From Thermaceae bacterium (GTDB lineage: Bacteria > Deinococcota > Deinococci > Deinococcales > Marinithermaceae), in contig JALVVO010000094.1 in the NCBI GenBank assembly GCA_027023345.1, positions 1-13,084 on the forward strand: a DNA stretch of 13,084 nucleotides, in the 5' to 3' direction. The translations under genes were made by a program, and so were the position numbers. Positions 6,613 through 13,084 of this stretch are shown piece after piece. How positions within the stretch are numbered: the first letter of the stretch is position 1; every line of letters begins with the position of its first letter. The notes below the pieces were generated by a model. The model saw only the letters and a list, made by a program, of their open reading frames with translations, made no database searches and was not told the DNA's origin.

Positions 6613-7692
6613 ATGAGGCGGTGGATCGCCCTCCTCCTCGCCCTCGGGGCGGCGCTCGCGAGCCCCCGGGTCGGCCTGCACGAGGGGTTTACCCGGGTCG
6701 TGCTCGACCTGCCCGAGCGGGCCACCTACCGCGTCCTCGAGCGCGAGGGGGTCCTCTTGGTCCGCCTCTCCGGCTACGTGCTCGAGCCCGAGCGGGTCGC
6801 GGTGAAGAGCCCCGAGCTCATCGAGTACCAGGCCAAGGGAAGCGAGCTCGTTCTCCGGGTGCCGCCGGGGGTGGAGGCGAAGGCGTTTGTGCTCGAGGGC
6901 ACCGTCCCCGGCACCTACCGGCTGGTGGTGGACCTGAGGAAGGGCGCCGCTCCGGTAGCGAAGAAGCCCGATCCCCCGAAGCCCGTGGTGGTGCTCGACC
7001 CCGGCCACGGAGGGCCCGACCCCGGGGCGGTGGGGTACGTGGTCGAGAAGGAGGTCACCCTCGACGTCGCCCTCCGGACGAAGCGGATCCTGGAGGCGCG
7101 GGGCGTCCGGGTGGTGCTCACCCGCGACCGCGACGCCGACCTCGCCCCGCCCGGGGAGAAGGACCTCTGGAAGCGCAAGGTCATGGACCTCAAAAAGCGC
7201 GCCAGCATGGCCGACGCCAAGAAGACCCTCTTCGTCTCGATCCACGTCAACTCGGCGCCGCGGCCGGCGGCGGGGATCGAGACCTACTACCTGGGGCGGG
7301 CCATCGACCCCGAGGCGCAAAGGCTTGCGGTCTGGGAGAACGGCGGCGGCGAGATCGGCCAGCGCCTCACCCGCGAGACCGAGACCCTCACCGACCGGGT
7401 GCTCAAGGACCTCGTGGCCCAGGCCAACCTGGCCTTCTCGGCCCAGCTCGCCCGCACCCTCCAGGCCCGGCTGGTGCGGGCCGCCGGATCTCCCGACCGG
7501 GGAGTCCACTCGGCGCCGCTCTACGTGCTCCGCTACGCCCGGATCCCGGCGGTGCTGGTCGAGGTGGGGTTCGCCAACCACCCCACCGAGGGGCGCCGCC
7601 TCGCCCGGCCCGAGCACCGCCAGCGCCTGGCCGAGGGCATCGCCGAGGGTATCCTCCGGTTCCTGGCGAACGGCGCCTACGCGTTCAAGTAG
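6613..7692 (+). CDS. N-acetylmuramoyl-L-alanine amidase (AMIN + Amidase_3), exported
   Basis: Zinc-dependent hydrolase that cuts the bond between MurNAc and L-Ala of peptidoglycan outside the cytoplasmic membrane, as in daughter-cell separation. 359 residues. A signal peptide is clear: Arg2-Arg3, hydrophobic core 4-15, and probable cleavage after Ala16; no lipobox Cys. Residues about 20-110 form short beta-like repeats (RVVLDLP, VLLVRLSGY, YRLVVDL) typical of the AMIN peptidoglycan-binding domain. A Lys/Pro linker precedes the catalytic domain (about 124-352). Zinc ligands are His132 (LDPGHGG), Glu145 (VVEKEVTLD) and His211 (VSIHVNS); catalytic Glu317 is in LVEVGFANHP. It points away from nuoA, and its 3' end overlaps the convergent gene. 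Similar to AmiC; I do not assign a symbol. Confidence 0.93.
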   Translation: MRRWIALLLALGAALASPRVGLHEGFTRVVLDLPERATYRVLEREGVLLVRLSGYVLEPERVAVKSPELIEYQAKGSELVLRVPPGVEAKAFVLEGTVPGTYRLVVDLRKGAAPVAKKPDPPKPVVVLDPGHGGPDPGAVGYVVEKEVTLDVALRTKRILEARGVRVVLTRDRDADLAPPGEKDLWKRKVMDLKKRASMADAKKTLFVSIHVNSAPRPAAGIETYYLGRAIDPEAQRLAVWENGGGEIGQRLTRETETLTDRVLKDLVAQANLAFSAQLARTLQARLVRAAGSPDRGVHSAPLYVLRYARIPAVLVEVGFANHPTEGRRLARPEHRQRLAEGIAEGILRFLANGAYAFK

Positions 7693-8504
7693 ACCCGGGC
7701 GGCGGCGAGGTCGAAGATCGCGTGGCCGGTGGACTTGAAGACCACGGTTCCCGAGACCCGGGGCGGCTCCCGTAGCGCCTCGGCGAGGAGGCGGACGCGG
7801 CTTCGGGGAAGGCCTTGAAGCTCCCCGGCCTCAACCAGGGCGTCCTCGGTGTCGGCGACCACGAGCGTGGCCCTTTGGACGAGCGCCTCGGGGAGCTCCC
7901 GGGCCTCGGGGGTGAAGCTCCCCACCGCGGCGACGAAGACCCCCTCGGGCAGATCGGCGGAGACCACCGGCTCCCGGCTCGTGGTGGCGGTGACCACGAA
8001 GGCGAGGTCTTCGGGGTAGCGGCCGGCAAAGGGCTCGGCGGGGATGCCGAGGGCGCGGGCAGCCTCGAGGAGGGCCTCGACCCGCTCAGGGCTTCGCCCC
8101 TTGATCAGGGCGCGGGTGAGGGCGAGCCCCTCGTGGAAGGCCTCGAGGTGCCCCCGGGCCTGGCGCCCGGCGCCCACCAAAAGGAGCGCCCCCTCCCGCC
8201 GGGGAGCGAGCGTCCGGGCCGCGAGCAGGGAGAGGGCGGCGGTGCGGCGGACGGTGAGCTCCTCGGCGGGCAGGCGGAAGACCTCGCCGGAGTCGAGCCG
8301 CATCGCCCAGAGCTCGGCGAAGACGCTCGGGCTCGCCCCTGGGCGCACCACCACCAGCTTGGCCAGGACCAGCCGCTCGTCGGCGGCGGGCATGACGAGA
8401 AACCGCCTGCCCGGGACCGGGAGCACCTGCCGGCGGGGGGCAGAGGCCCCGGAGGCGAGCACCTCCCGGAGGGCCTCGGTGAGCTCGAGGTGAGAAGGCG
8501 GCAT
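7677..8504 (-). CDS. Ornithine cyclodeaminase / mu-crystallin family NAD(P)-dependent imine reductase or amino-acid dehydrogenase
   Basis: The family includes ornithine cyclodeaminase, archaeal-type alanine dehydrogenase and cyclic ketimine reductases (pyrroline-/piperideine-2-carboxylate). The ATG at 8504 gives 275 residues and has a GGTGGAG site 9 nt upstream. GTG at 8519 and TTG at 8531 are in-frame alternatives; the family usually has 310-340 residues, so a longer start is possible. Seen motifs: Lys49 (LAKLVVV), Arg86-Arg87 (TVRRTAAL), Rossmann GAGRQARGHL (111-120), VTATTSREPV (171-180), VGSFTPEARELP (194-205) and the terminal FKSTGHAIFDLAAARV. The GAD...PGK segment that holds the catalytic Asp of Pseudomonas ornithine cyclodeaminase reads GSFTPEA here, so cyclodeaminase activity is doubtful and a reductase is more likely. 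Substrate unknown. Confidence 0.85.
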   Translation of the reverse strand: MPPSHLELTEALREVLASGASAPRRQVLPVPGRRFLVMPAADERLVLAKLVVVRPGASPSVFAELWAMRLDSGEVFRLPAEELTVRRTAALSLLAARTLAPRREGALLLVGAGRQARGHLEAFHEGLALTRALIKGRSPERVEALLEAARALGIPAEPFAGRYPEDLAFVVTATTSREPVVSADLPEGVFVAAVGSFTPEARELPEALVQRATLVVADTEDALVEAGELQGLPRSRVRLLAEALREPPRVSGTVVFKSTGHAIFDLAAARVYLNA

Positions 8505-8537
8505 CCCGATCTTCTCCACCCTAAAAACCAAGGGCGG

Positions 8538-8543
8538 TAAAGT
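8538..8543 (+). promoter_or_regulatory. Candidate -10 of a leaderless deoC transcript
   Basis: TAAAGT fits the TAnnnT -10 pattern and is followed by exactly six bases (GGCCCT) before the ATG at 8550. In Deinococcota this spacing puts transcription start on or next to the start codon, which would explain the absence of a Shine-Dalgarno. It lies in the 45-bp gap between two divergent genes, so it shares space with whatever drives the minus-strand gene. No convincing -35 was found. Confidence 0.45.
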
Positions 8544-8549
8544 GGCCCT

Positions 8550-9197
8550 ATGGACCTCGAGCTCGCCAGGTACATCGACCACACCCTCCTCAAACCCGAG
8601 GCCACCGAGGCCGACGTCCGGCGGCTGGTGCGGGAGGCGCTCGACCACTACTTCTACGCGGTCTGCGTCAACCCGCGCTTCGTTCCGCTGGTGATGGCGG
8701 AAAAGGGTGACGCCCCCCTCAAGGTGGCGGCGGTGGTGGGCTTCCCCCTGGGGGCGAACGCGAGCCCGATCAAGGCCGCCGAGGTCGCCCTGGCGGTGGC
8801 CCAGGGGGCCGAGGAGATCGACATGGTGATCCCGATCGGCGCCGCCAAGGCCGGCGACCTCGCCGCGGTGGAGGCCGACGTGCGGGCGGTGCGCGAGGCG
8901 GCGCCGGGGGCGGTGCTCAAGGTGATCCTGGAGACCGGGTTCTTCACCCCCGAGGAGCTCCGCCCCCTGGCCGAGGTCGCCCTCCGGGGCGGGGCCGACT
9001 TCCTCAAGACCTCGACCGGGTTCGGGCCCCGGGGGGCGAGCCTCGAGGACGTCCGCCTGCTCAAGGCCGTCGCCGGGGACCGGGCGGAGGTGAAGGCCTC
9101 GGGCGGCATCCGCGACCGCGAGACCGCCTGGGCGATGATCGAGGCCGGCGCGAGCCGCATCGGGACCTCCTCCGGGGTCAAGCTGGTCGGCGGATGA
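8550..9197 (+). CDS. deoC: Deoxyribose-phosphate aldolase (DeoC)
   Basis: Class I aldolase that splits 2-deoxy-D-ribose 5-phosphate into glyceraldehyde 3-phosphate and acetaldehyde, the last step of deoxynucleoside breakdown. 215 residues, a normal length for the short bacterial form. Active-site residues are all present: Schiff-base Lys153 in FLKTSTGF (151-158), Lys182 in EVKASGGIR, and Asp91 in EEIDMVI. The N-terminus ARYIDHTLLKPEA is typical. It has no visible ribosome site, in keeping with the leaderless promoter proposed upstream. The TGA stop overlaps the maf ATG (9194-9197), so it heads a coupled series running into cell-shape genes. Confidence 0.96.
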   Translation: MDLELARYIDHTLLKPEATEADVRRLVREALDHYFYAVCVNPRFVPLVMAEKGDAPLKVAAVVGFPLGANASPIKAAEVALAVAQGAEEIDMVIPIGAAKAGDLAAVEADVRAVREAAPGAVLKVILETGFFTPEELRPLAEVALRGGADFLKTSTGFGPRGASLEDVRLLKAVAGDRAEVKASGGIRDRETAWAMIEAGASRIGTSSGVKLVGG

Positions 9198-9766
9198 GGC
9201 CTTTGATCCTGGCCTCGAAGAGTCCCCGCCGGCGGGAGCTGCTCGCCCGGCTCGGCCTTTCCTTCGAGGTGCGCGCTCCCAAAGCGACCGAGCCCCCGCC
9301 GGCGCCGCCGCCCGGGCGCTTTGTGCTCGAGCTCGCGGAGAAAAAGGCCCGCTCCGTCTGGGAGCCGGGCCGGTTCGCCCTCGGCGCCGACACGGTGGTG
9401 GCGATCGGCGACCGGATCCTGGGAAAACCCAAGGGCCCCGAGGAGAACGCCCGCTACCTCCGGCTCCTCTCGGGCAGGACCCACACCGTCTACACCGCCG
9501 CTAGCGTGGTGGCCCCGGACGGGCGCACCCGATGGGTGCTCGCCGCCCCCCGGGTCCGGTTCCGAAGGCTCAGCGAGGCGGAGATCGAATGGTACGTAAA
9601 AAGCGGCGAAGGCCTCGACAAGGCCGGCGGCTACGGCATCCAGGAGAAGGGGATGGCCCTCGTCGAGCGGGTGGACGGCGACTTCTTCGCGGTGGTGGGC
9701 CTCCCCGTGGCCGGGGTTTGGGAAGTTCTCAAGGAACTCGGCTACCCTCTCCTTGAGGGGGTCTAG
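9194..9766 (+). CDS. maf: Maf family nucleoside triphosphate pyrophosphatase
   Basis: Hydrolyses dTTP/UTP or modified nucleotides to the monophosphate and pyrophosphate (house-cleaning enzyme); also linked by name and location to septum formation. 190 residues. Motifs: LASKSPRRRELL (6-17) at the phosphate-binding N-terminus, GADTVV with Asp66, LSGRTHTVYT (92-101), and DKAGGYGIQEKG (142-153), the last pointing to the YhdE/dTTPase branch. The ATG overlaps the deoC stop and has only a weak ribosome site, so translation is probably coupled. The Maf-MreC-MreD order is common in bacteria. Confidence 0.94.
   Translation: MRPLILASKSPRRRELLARLGLSFEVRAPKATEPPPAPPPGRFVLELAEKKARSVWEPGRFALGADTVVAIGDRILGKPKGPEENARYLRLLSGRTHTVYTAASVVAPDGRTRWVLAAPRVRFRRLSEAEIEWYVKSGEGLDKAGGYGIQEKGMALVERVDGDFFAVVGLPVAGVWEVLKELGYPLLEGV
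9755..9761 (+). promoter_or_regulatory. Ribosome binding site that fixes the mreC start
   Basis: GAGGGGG inside the last codons of maf, 9 nt before TTG at 9771. An in-frame TTG at 9753 would place this site within the coding region, so the downstream TTG is preferred. Confidence 0.55.
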
Positions 9767-9770
9767 CGGT

Positions 9771-10547
9771 TTGGTCCGGGCGGTTTGGCTCTTGCTCCTT
9801 GGGCTCGGGGTGGTGCTCGCGGTGATGACCGCTCGCACCGCGCCGATGGTGGCGCCCGAGGTGCTGGGCCGGACGGCGCCGCTCTTCGCGCTGGGCGAGC
9901 GCGTGGGGCAGAACCTGCGGGCGGCGCTTTCCGCCCTCGCCGACCGCCGCGACTGGCGGAGCGAGGCCCTCCGGCTGCGGGCGGAGACGCAGGCGCTCAA
10001 GCAGCGGGTGATCCAGCTCGAGCTCGAGAACGCCCGCCTCCGCCGCGTGCTCAAGGTCCGCGAGACCCAGGCGCCGGCGGTGGTGGCGGTGGCGCCGGTC
10101 ATCGCCGAGGATCCGAGCGGCCTCTTCCGGCGGCTGGTCCTGGGGCTCGGCGCCGAGGCCGGCCTCGCCGTGGGCATGCCGGTGACCAGCGCCGAGGGGC
10201 TCGTGGGGGTGATCCTCGAGGTCACCCCGAGGACGGCGGTGGTCCGCACCGTCGTGGACCCCGAGAGCGCCGTGGGGGTGCGCCCCGAGCGGGGGCCGGG
10301 CCGGGGCATCGCCTACGGAAGGCCGCCAGACTCGCTCCGGGTGCGCTTTCCCCGCGAGGTCCGGGTCGCCGAGGGCGACCTCCTCGTCACCGGCGCGATC
10401 GGCGGCCTCTTCCCCGAGGGCATCCCGGTAGGCCGGGTGGTCCGGGTCGAGCCCCCGGGGCCGGGGGCGCTCGTTTACTGGGTCTGGGCCCGGCCGGCGG
10501 CACGGTTTTCCCTTCTCGAAGAGGTCGTGGTGCTGAGGAGGCTGTAG
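9771..10547 (+). CDS. mreC: Rod shape-determining protein MreC
   Basis: Bitopic membrane protein of the elongation complex; its extracytoplasmic beta domain binds PBP2 and helps activate lateral wall synthesis. 258 residues from TTG at 9771 (264 from the in-frame TTG at 9753, which overlaps maf by 14 bp). One N-terminal membrane segment (about 3-20), then a Leu/Arg/Glu-rich coiled coil (about 62-97, including LRAETQALKQRVIQLELENA), then the MreC core with TSAEGLVGVI (139-148) and GGLFPEGIPVGRVV (211-224). Starts 4 bp after the maf stop, and its TAG shares one base with the mreD GTG. Confidence 0.94.
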   Translation: MVRAVWLLLLGLGVVLAVMTARTAPMVAPEVLGRTAPLFALGERVGQNLRAALSALADRRDWRSEALRLRAETQALKQRVIQLELENARLRRVLKVRETQAPAVVAVAPVIAEDPSGLFRRLVLGLGAEAGLAVGMPVTSAEGLVGVILEVTPRTAVVRTVVDPESAVGVRPERGPGRGIAYGRPPDSLRVRFPREVRVAEGDLLVTGAIGGLFPEGIPVGRVVRVEPPGPGALVYWVWARPAARFSLLEEVVVLRRL

Positions 10548-11029
10548 TGGCGGCGGTCGGGCTCTTCCTCCTCACTGTCTTCCTGGCCTCCCTCCTCGCC
10601 GGGCTCCTCCCCGACGGCCTCTCTCCCCCCGACTTCTGGTTCCTCTTCGTCGCCGCCCTCACCCCCCGGGTCCGGCCCGCCCTCGCCCTCGTCCTCGCCT
10701 TCGGCGTGGGGCTCTTCGCCGACCTCGTCGGCGGCGGCTACCTGGGGCTCATGGCGGTGGGGCTGTTGATGGCGGCCTACGCCATCCTCGGGCTTTCCAC
10801 CTGGCTTCACCCGGAGGAGATCCTGGGGCGGGCGGCGATCCTCGCCGGGGCGTACCTCGCCAAGTGGTTCGGGGTCTTCCTGGTGGTCTACGTGCTCGGC
10901 CTCTTCCTCGTCGGCCCCCTCGACTTCGCCGGGGCGATCCTCGGCGAGGCCCTCCTCACCGCCCTGGCCGCGCCCTTCTACCTCCGGCTCGCGGAAGCGA
11001 TCCTGGGGGACGCCGACCATGCCGGCTAG
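10547..11029 (+). CDS. mreD: Rod shape-determining protein MreD
   Basis: Polytopic inner-membrane partner of MreC and PBP2 in the elongasome, 160 residues, mostly hydrophobic with about five membrane segments. The family motif GLFADLVGGGYLGL is at 55-68. GTG at 10547 is chosen because GAGGAGG (10535-10541) lies 5 nt upstream and it overlaps the mreC stop by one base (TAGTG); the same frame is open further upstream only as an out-of-frame reading of mreC. The mrdA ATG begins 11 bp before its stop. Confidence 0.92.
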   Translation: MAAVGLFLLTVFLASLLAGLLPDGLSPPDFWFLFVAALTPRVRPALALVLAFGVGLFADLVGGGYLGLMAVGLLMAAYAILGLSTWLHPEEILGRAAILAGAYLAKWFGVFLVVYVLGLFLVGPLDFAGAILGEALLTALAAPFYLRLAEAILGDADHAG

Positions 11030-12785
11030 GCTCCGCCTCCTCCTGGTCCTCGTCTACCTCGGCCTCGGCCTGCTCGGGGCCCGGCTCTTTGAGCTCCAGG
11101 TCCTGGAGCACGACCGCTACGTCACCCTGAGTCGGGGCAACTACCTGAAGACCGAGACCATCCCCGCCCCCCGCGGCCGCATCCTCGACCGTCGCGGCGT
11201 CGTCCTCGCCGACAACCGCCTGGCCTACGACCTCGTCTACGCCGGCGGCCCCGTGCGCTTTCGGGAGCGGATCCTGGACCTTCTGGGCCTAAAGGCCCTC
11301 CCCGAGCCCGAGGACGGCCCGGCGGTGGTGGCGGCGAACCTGCCCGAGGAGCTCGTGCCCACCCTGGCGGAGCTGGTCGCTGGGCAGAAGAACCTCTGGA
11401 TCGTCGAGCGCGTCGAGCGCTTCTACCCCCACCCCATCGCCGGCTCGGTGATCGGCTACGTGCAGCGGGCGAGCAAGGCCGACCTCGAGCGGGGCTACCA
11501 ACCCGACGACCTGGTGGGCAAGGCCGGGCTCGAGGCCGCCCTCGAGGACCGGCTCCGCGGCCGGCGGGGGCTCAAGCTGGTGGAGCGCGACGTCCGCGGC
11601 GCGGTGCTCCGCGAGCGGGTGCTCGTGCCCCCGGTGCCCGGCGAGGACGTCCGGCTCACCCTCGACTACCGGCTGCAAAAGGCCGCTGAGGCGGCGCTTT
11701 CCGCCGCCCTCGCCGACGTGAACGCCGGCCGCAAGAAGCTCGGCCTGCCGCCCGCCGAGGTCCTGAAGGGGGCGGCGGTGGCGGTGGACCCCGAGACCGG
11801 CGCCGTTCTCGCCATGGCCACCGCCCCGAGCTTCGACCCCAACGTCTTCGTCCGCCGCCCGGTGGAGGCCGAGCGGATCCGGGGGATCATCAATAACCCG
11901 GCGAAGCCGCTCTTGAACCGGGCGGTCCAGGCCTACACCCCGGGGAGCACCTTCAAGCCCGTCACCGCCTCGGCCCTCTTGGAGGCGGGCCTGGTCTCCC
12001 CCAAGAAGGTCTACCGCTGCACCCCCTCGATCGTCTTCGGCGGCCAGGTGCGGCGGAACTGGTCGGCGCGCGACCTCGGCCCCATGACCGTGGAGGAGGC
12101 CCTGGCCTGGTCCTGCAACACCTGGTTCTACCAGGCGGTGATCGACGCGGGGCCGCTCCGGGCGCTCGCCGCGATCGAGCGCCGGGCCCGCGCCTTCGGG
12201 CTCGGCGAGGCCACCGGGCTTTCGCTCCGGGAGAAGACCGGCCTGGTCCCGAGCGAGGCCTGGAAGCGGAAGGCCTACGGCGAGCCCTGGTACCCCGGCG
12301 AGACCCTCTCGGTGGCGATCGGCCAGGGGCCGGTGCTCGTCACCCCCGCCCAGCTGGCCCGCGCTTACGCCGCCCTCTACACCGGCCGGCTGCCCGAGCT
12401 CCACCTGGTCGAGCGGGAGGTCGAGGCCCAAAGGGTTCCGGGGCGGTTTTTCGGGGTCCTCCGCCGGGGGCTCAGAAAGACCGTCACCGAGGGCACCGCC
12501 CGCTTTCGCCTGGGGGACTTCCCGGTCCCTACCGCGGGCAAGACCGGCACCGCCGAGACCCCGGGCAAGCGGGCGGGCTACGAGCACGCCTGGTACGCCG
12601 GCTTCGGCCCCTGGCCGCCGGACGGCGAGCACCGCCCCCTGGTGGCGGTGGCATTCGTGGAGAACGGCGGCGAGGGCAGCCGGGCCGCGCTGCCCGTGGT
12701 CAAGCGGATCATGGCCGCGTTTTGGGGTATAACGGGGGCCGATGCGCGTCCGGGCAACCCCCAAGGCGCTGGCCGTTCGCCTTGA
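11019..12785 (+). CDS. mrdA: Penicillin-binding protein 2 (peptidoglycan D,D-transpeptidase MrdA)
   Basis: Class B PBP that cross-links peptidoglycan during rod elongation, working with RodA and MreCD. 588 residues. Short cytoplasmic start, membrane anchor (about 6-24), then the pedestal with APRGRILDRRGVVLADN (50-66) and VGKAGLEAALEDRLRG (166-181). Transpeptidase motifs are complete: S310-T-F-K313, S365-C-N367 and K508-T-G510. ATG at 11019 overlaps the mreD stop by 11 bp, with GGGGGA upstream. The last 15 residues are an Ala/Gly/Pro tail encoded over the start of minC, and may be functionally unimportant. Class A PBP is excluded by the missing glycosyltransferase domain; FtsI is less likely given the mreCD context. 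Confidence 0.95.
   Translation: MPARLRLLLVLVYLGLGLLGARLFELQVLEHDRYVTLSRGNYLKTETIPAPRGRILDRRGVVLADNRLAYDLVYAGGPVRFRERILDLLGLKALPEPEDGPAVVAANLPEELVPTLAELVAGQKNLWIVERVERFYPHPIAGSVIGYVQRASKADLERGYQPDDLVGKAGLEAALEDRLRGRRGLKLVERDVRGAVLRERVLVPPVPGEDVRLTLDYRLQKAAEAALSAALADVNAGRKKLGLPPAEVLKGAAVAVDPETGAVLAMATAPSFDPNVFVRRPVEAERIRGIINNPAKPLLNRAVQAYTPGSTFKPVTASALLEAGLVSPKKVYRCTPSIVFGGQVRRNWSARDLGPMTVEEALAWSCNTWFYQAVIDAGPLRALAAIERRARAFGLGEATGLSLREKTGLVPSEAWKRKAYGEPWYPGETLSVAIGQGPVLVTPAQLARAYAALYTGRLPELHLVEREVEAQRVPGRFFGVLRRGLRKTVTEGTARFRLGDFPVPTAGKTGTAETPGKRAGYEHAWYAGFGPWPPDGEHRPLVAVAFVENGGEGSRAALPVVKRIMAAFWGITGADARPGNPQGAGRSP
12728..12733 (+). promoter_or_regulatory. Candidate -10 for minC inside the mrdA 3' end
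   Basis: TATAAC, 5 of 6 matches to TATAAT, ends 8 bp before the minC ATG. Initiation at or next to the start codon would give a leaderless or near-leaderless minC message independent of the upstream operon. No clear -35 or TG extension. A GGGGG lies 3 nt before the ATG but is too close for a good ribosome site. Confidence 0.4.
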
Positions 12786-13084
12786 CGGCGACGAGGGTCC
12801 CGAGGAGGTCCGGAAGACCCTGGAAAAGCTGCCCGACCTCCCCCTCGAGGTCGAGGTCGCCGGCTTCGTTCCCGCCGAGGTGGTGGCCGCCCTCCTGGAG
12901 GCGGCCGGCGAGCGCGAGGTCACCTTCCGCCCGCCCCGGGGGGCGGCCGTCGTCCCCGCCACCCAGGTGGTGCCGGAGACGGTGCGGGCGGGCCGGCGGG
13001 TGAGCGCGGGCGGGACCGTGGTGGTGCTGGGCGACGTCAACCCCGGCGGCGAGGTGGTGGCCGGGGGCGACGTGATCGTGGTGG
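12742..13084 (+). CDS. minC: Septum site-determining protein MinC, N-terminal 114 residues
   Basis: Inhibitor of FtsZ ring assembly, brought to the membrane by MinD so that septa form at midcell. The frame is open from ATG at 12742 to the right edge. The beta-helical C-terminal domain has begun: TQVVPETVRAGRRVSAGGTV (74-93), then LGDVNPGGEVVAGGDVIVV (96-114) are unmistakable MinC motifs. The N-terminal FtsZ-binding part is compact: about 70 residues precede the C-domain, compared with about 100-115 in Escherichia coli. It overlaps the mrdA 3' end by 44 bp in another frame. minD would be expected just outside the window. Confidence 0.93.
   Translation, partial: MRVRATPKALAVRLDGDEGPEEVRKTLEKLPDLPLEVEVAGFVPAEVVAALLEAAGEREVTFRPPRGAAVVPATQVVPETVRAGRRVSAGGTVVVLGDVNPGGEVVAGGDVIVV

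Noticed and set aside
6480..7775. Long plus-strand open frame (431 codons) over the amidase
   Set aside because: It is Arg/Gly/Pro-rich with no domain, and lies in another frame of a well-recognised amidase. High GC removes stop codons from alternate frames.
8519..8522. CCCT...AGGG short inverted repeat between the divergent genes
   Set aside because: Only four base pairs with an eight-base loop; not distinguishable from chance as an operator or terminator.
8654..10309. Minus-strand open frame of 551 codons antisense to deoC, maf and mreC
   Set aside because: Composition is Ser/Arg/Pro-biased, it has no recognisable motif, and it spans three verified genes on the other strand. GC-rich shadow.
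11289..13040. Minus-strand open frame of 583 codons antisense to mrdA and minC
   Set aside because: Gly/Arg/Pro-rich without family motifs, and completely opposite to PBP2 with all three catalytic motifs intact. GC-rich shadow.
1..13084. Mobile element, CRISPR array, tRNA or defence genes
   Set aside because: No repeats with spacers, no transposase or integrase motifs, no tRNA-like cloverleaf were seen, and the window is filled by housekeeping genes with uniform composition.

Overview
The window is GC-rich (roughly 70%), densely packed bacterial chromosome. I read it as a member of the Deinococcota, most likely family Thermaceae (Thermus/Oceanithermus/Marinithermus type). The grounds are base composition, GTG/TTG starts, promoters placed directly in front of start codons, and the maf-mreC-mreD-mrdA-minC cluster. 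The genus is an inference from general resemblance, since no search was run.

Positions 1-6495 (minus strand) hold one operon for respiratory complex I, transcribed right to left: nuoA-B-C-D-H-I-J-K-L, with nuoL running off the left edge. All junctions except K-L overlap (4 bp each, 13 bp for A/B), so translation is probably coupled. No nuoE, nuoF or nuoG lies between nuoD and nuoH, where the NADH-dehydrogenase module genes sit in Thermus; nuoD and nuoH share an ATGA. The set encodes the quinone-reducing arm (B, C, D, I) and the membrane arm (A, H, J, K, L). Several subunits depart from the textbook motifs: NuoH has an extra N-terminal membrane segment and a changed first signature, NuoJ lacks the TM3 Tyr-Ala-Gly motif, and NuoD is short.

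Positions 6496-6612 are a 117-bp divergent regulatory gap with candidate promoters for nuoA (leftward) and for an N-acetylmuramoyl-L-alanine amidase (rightward), plus a perfect short hairpin in the nuoA leader. The amidase (6613-7692) converges on, and overlaps by 16 bp, a minus-strand gene of the ornithine cyclodeaminase/mu-crystallin family (7677-8504).

From 8550 to the right edge is a plus-strand, tightly packed series: deoC (deoxyribose-phosphate aldolase), maf (nucleotide pyrophosphatase), mreC, mreD, mrdA (PBP2) and the start of minC. mreC, mreD and mrdA build the lateral-wall elongation machine and minC places the division septum, so this is a rod-shape and division locus. deoC and maf are probably co-transcribed passengers. 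deoC and minC each have a -10-like hexamer 6-8 bp before the start codon, which suggests leaderless or near-leaderless transcripts.

No tRNA, rRNA, insertion sequence, CRISPR array, prophage or toxin-antitoxin gene was seen. Every stretch over 300 bp is coding. I see no clearly new system; the most interesting feature is the NuoEFG-less, motif-divergent complex I.
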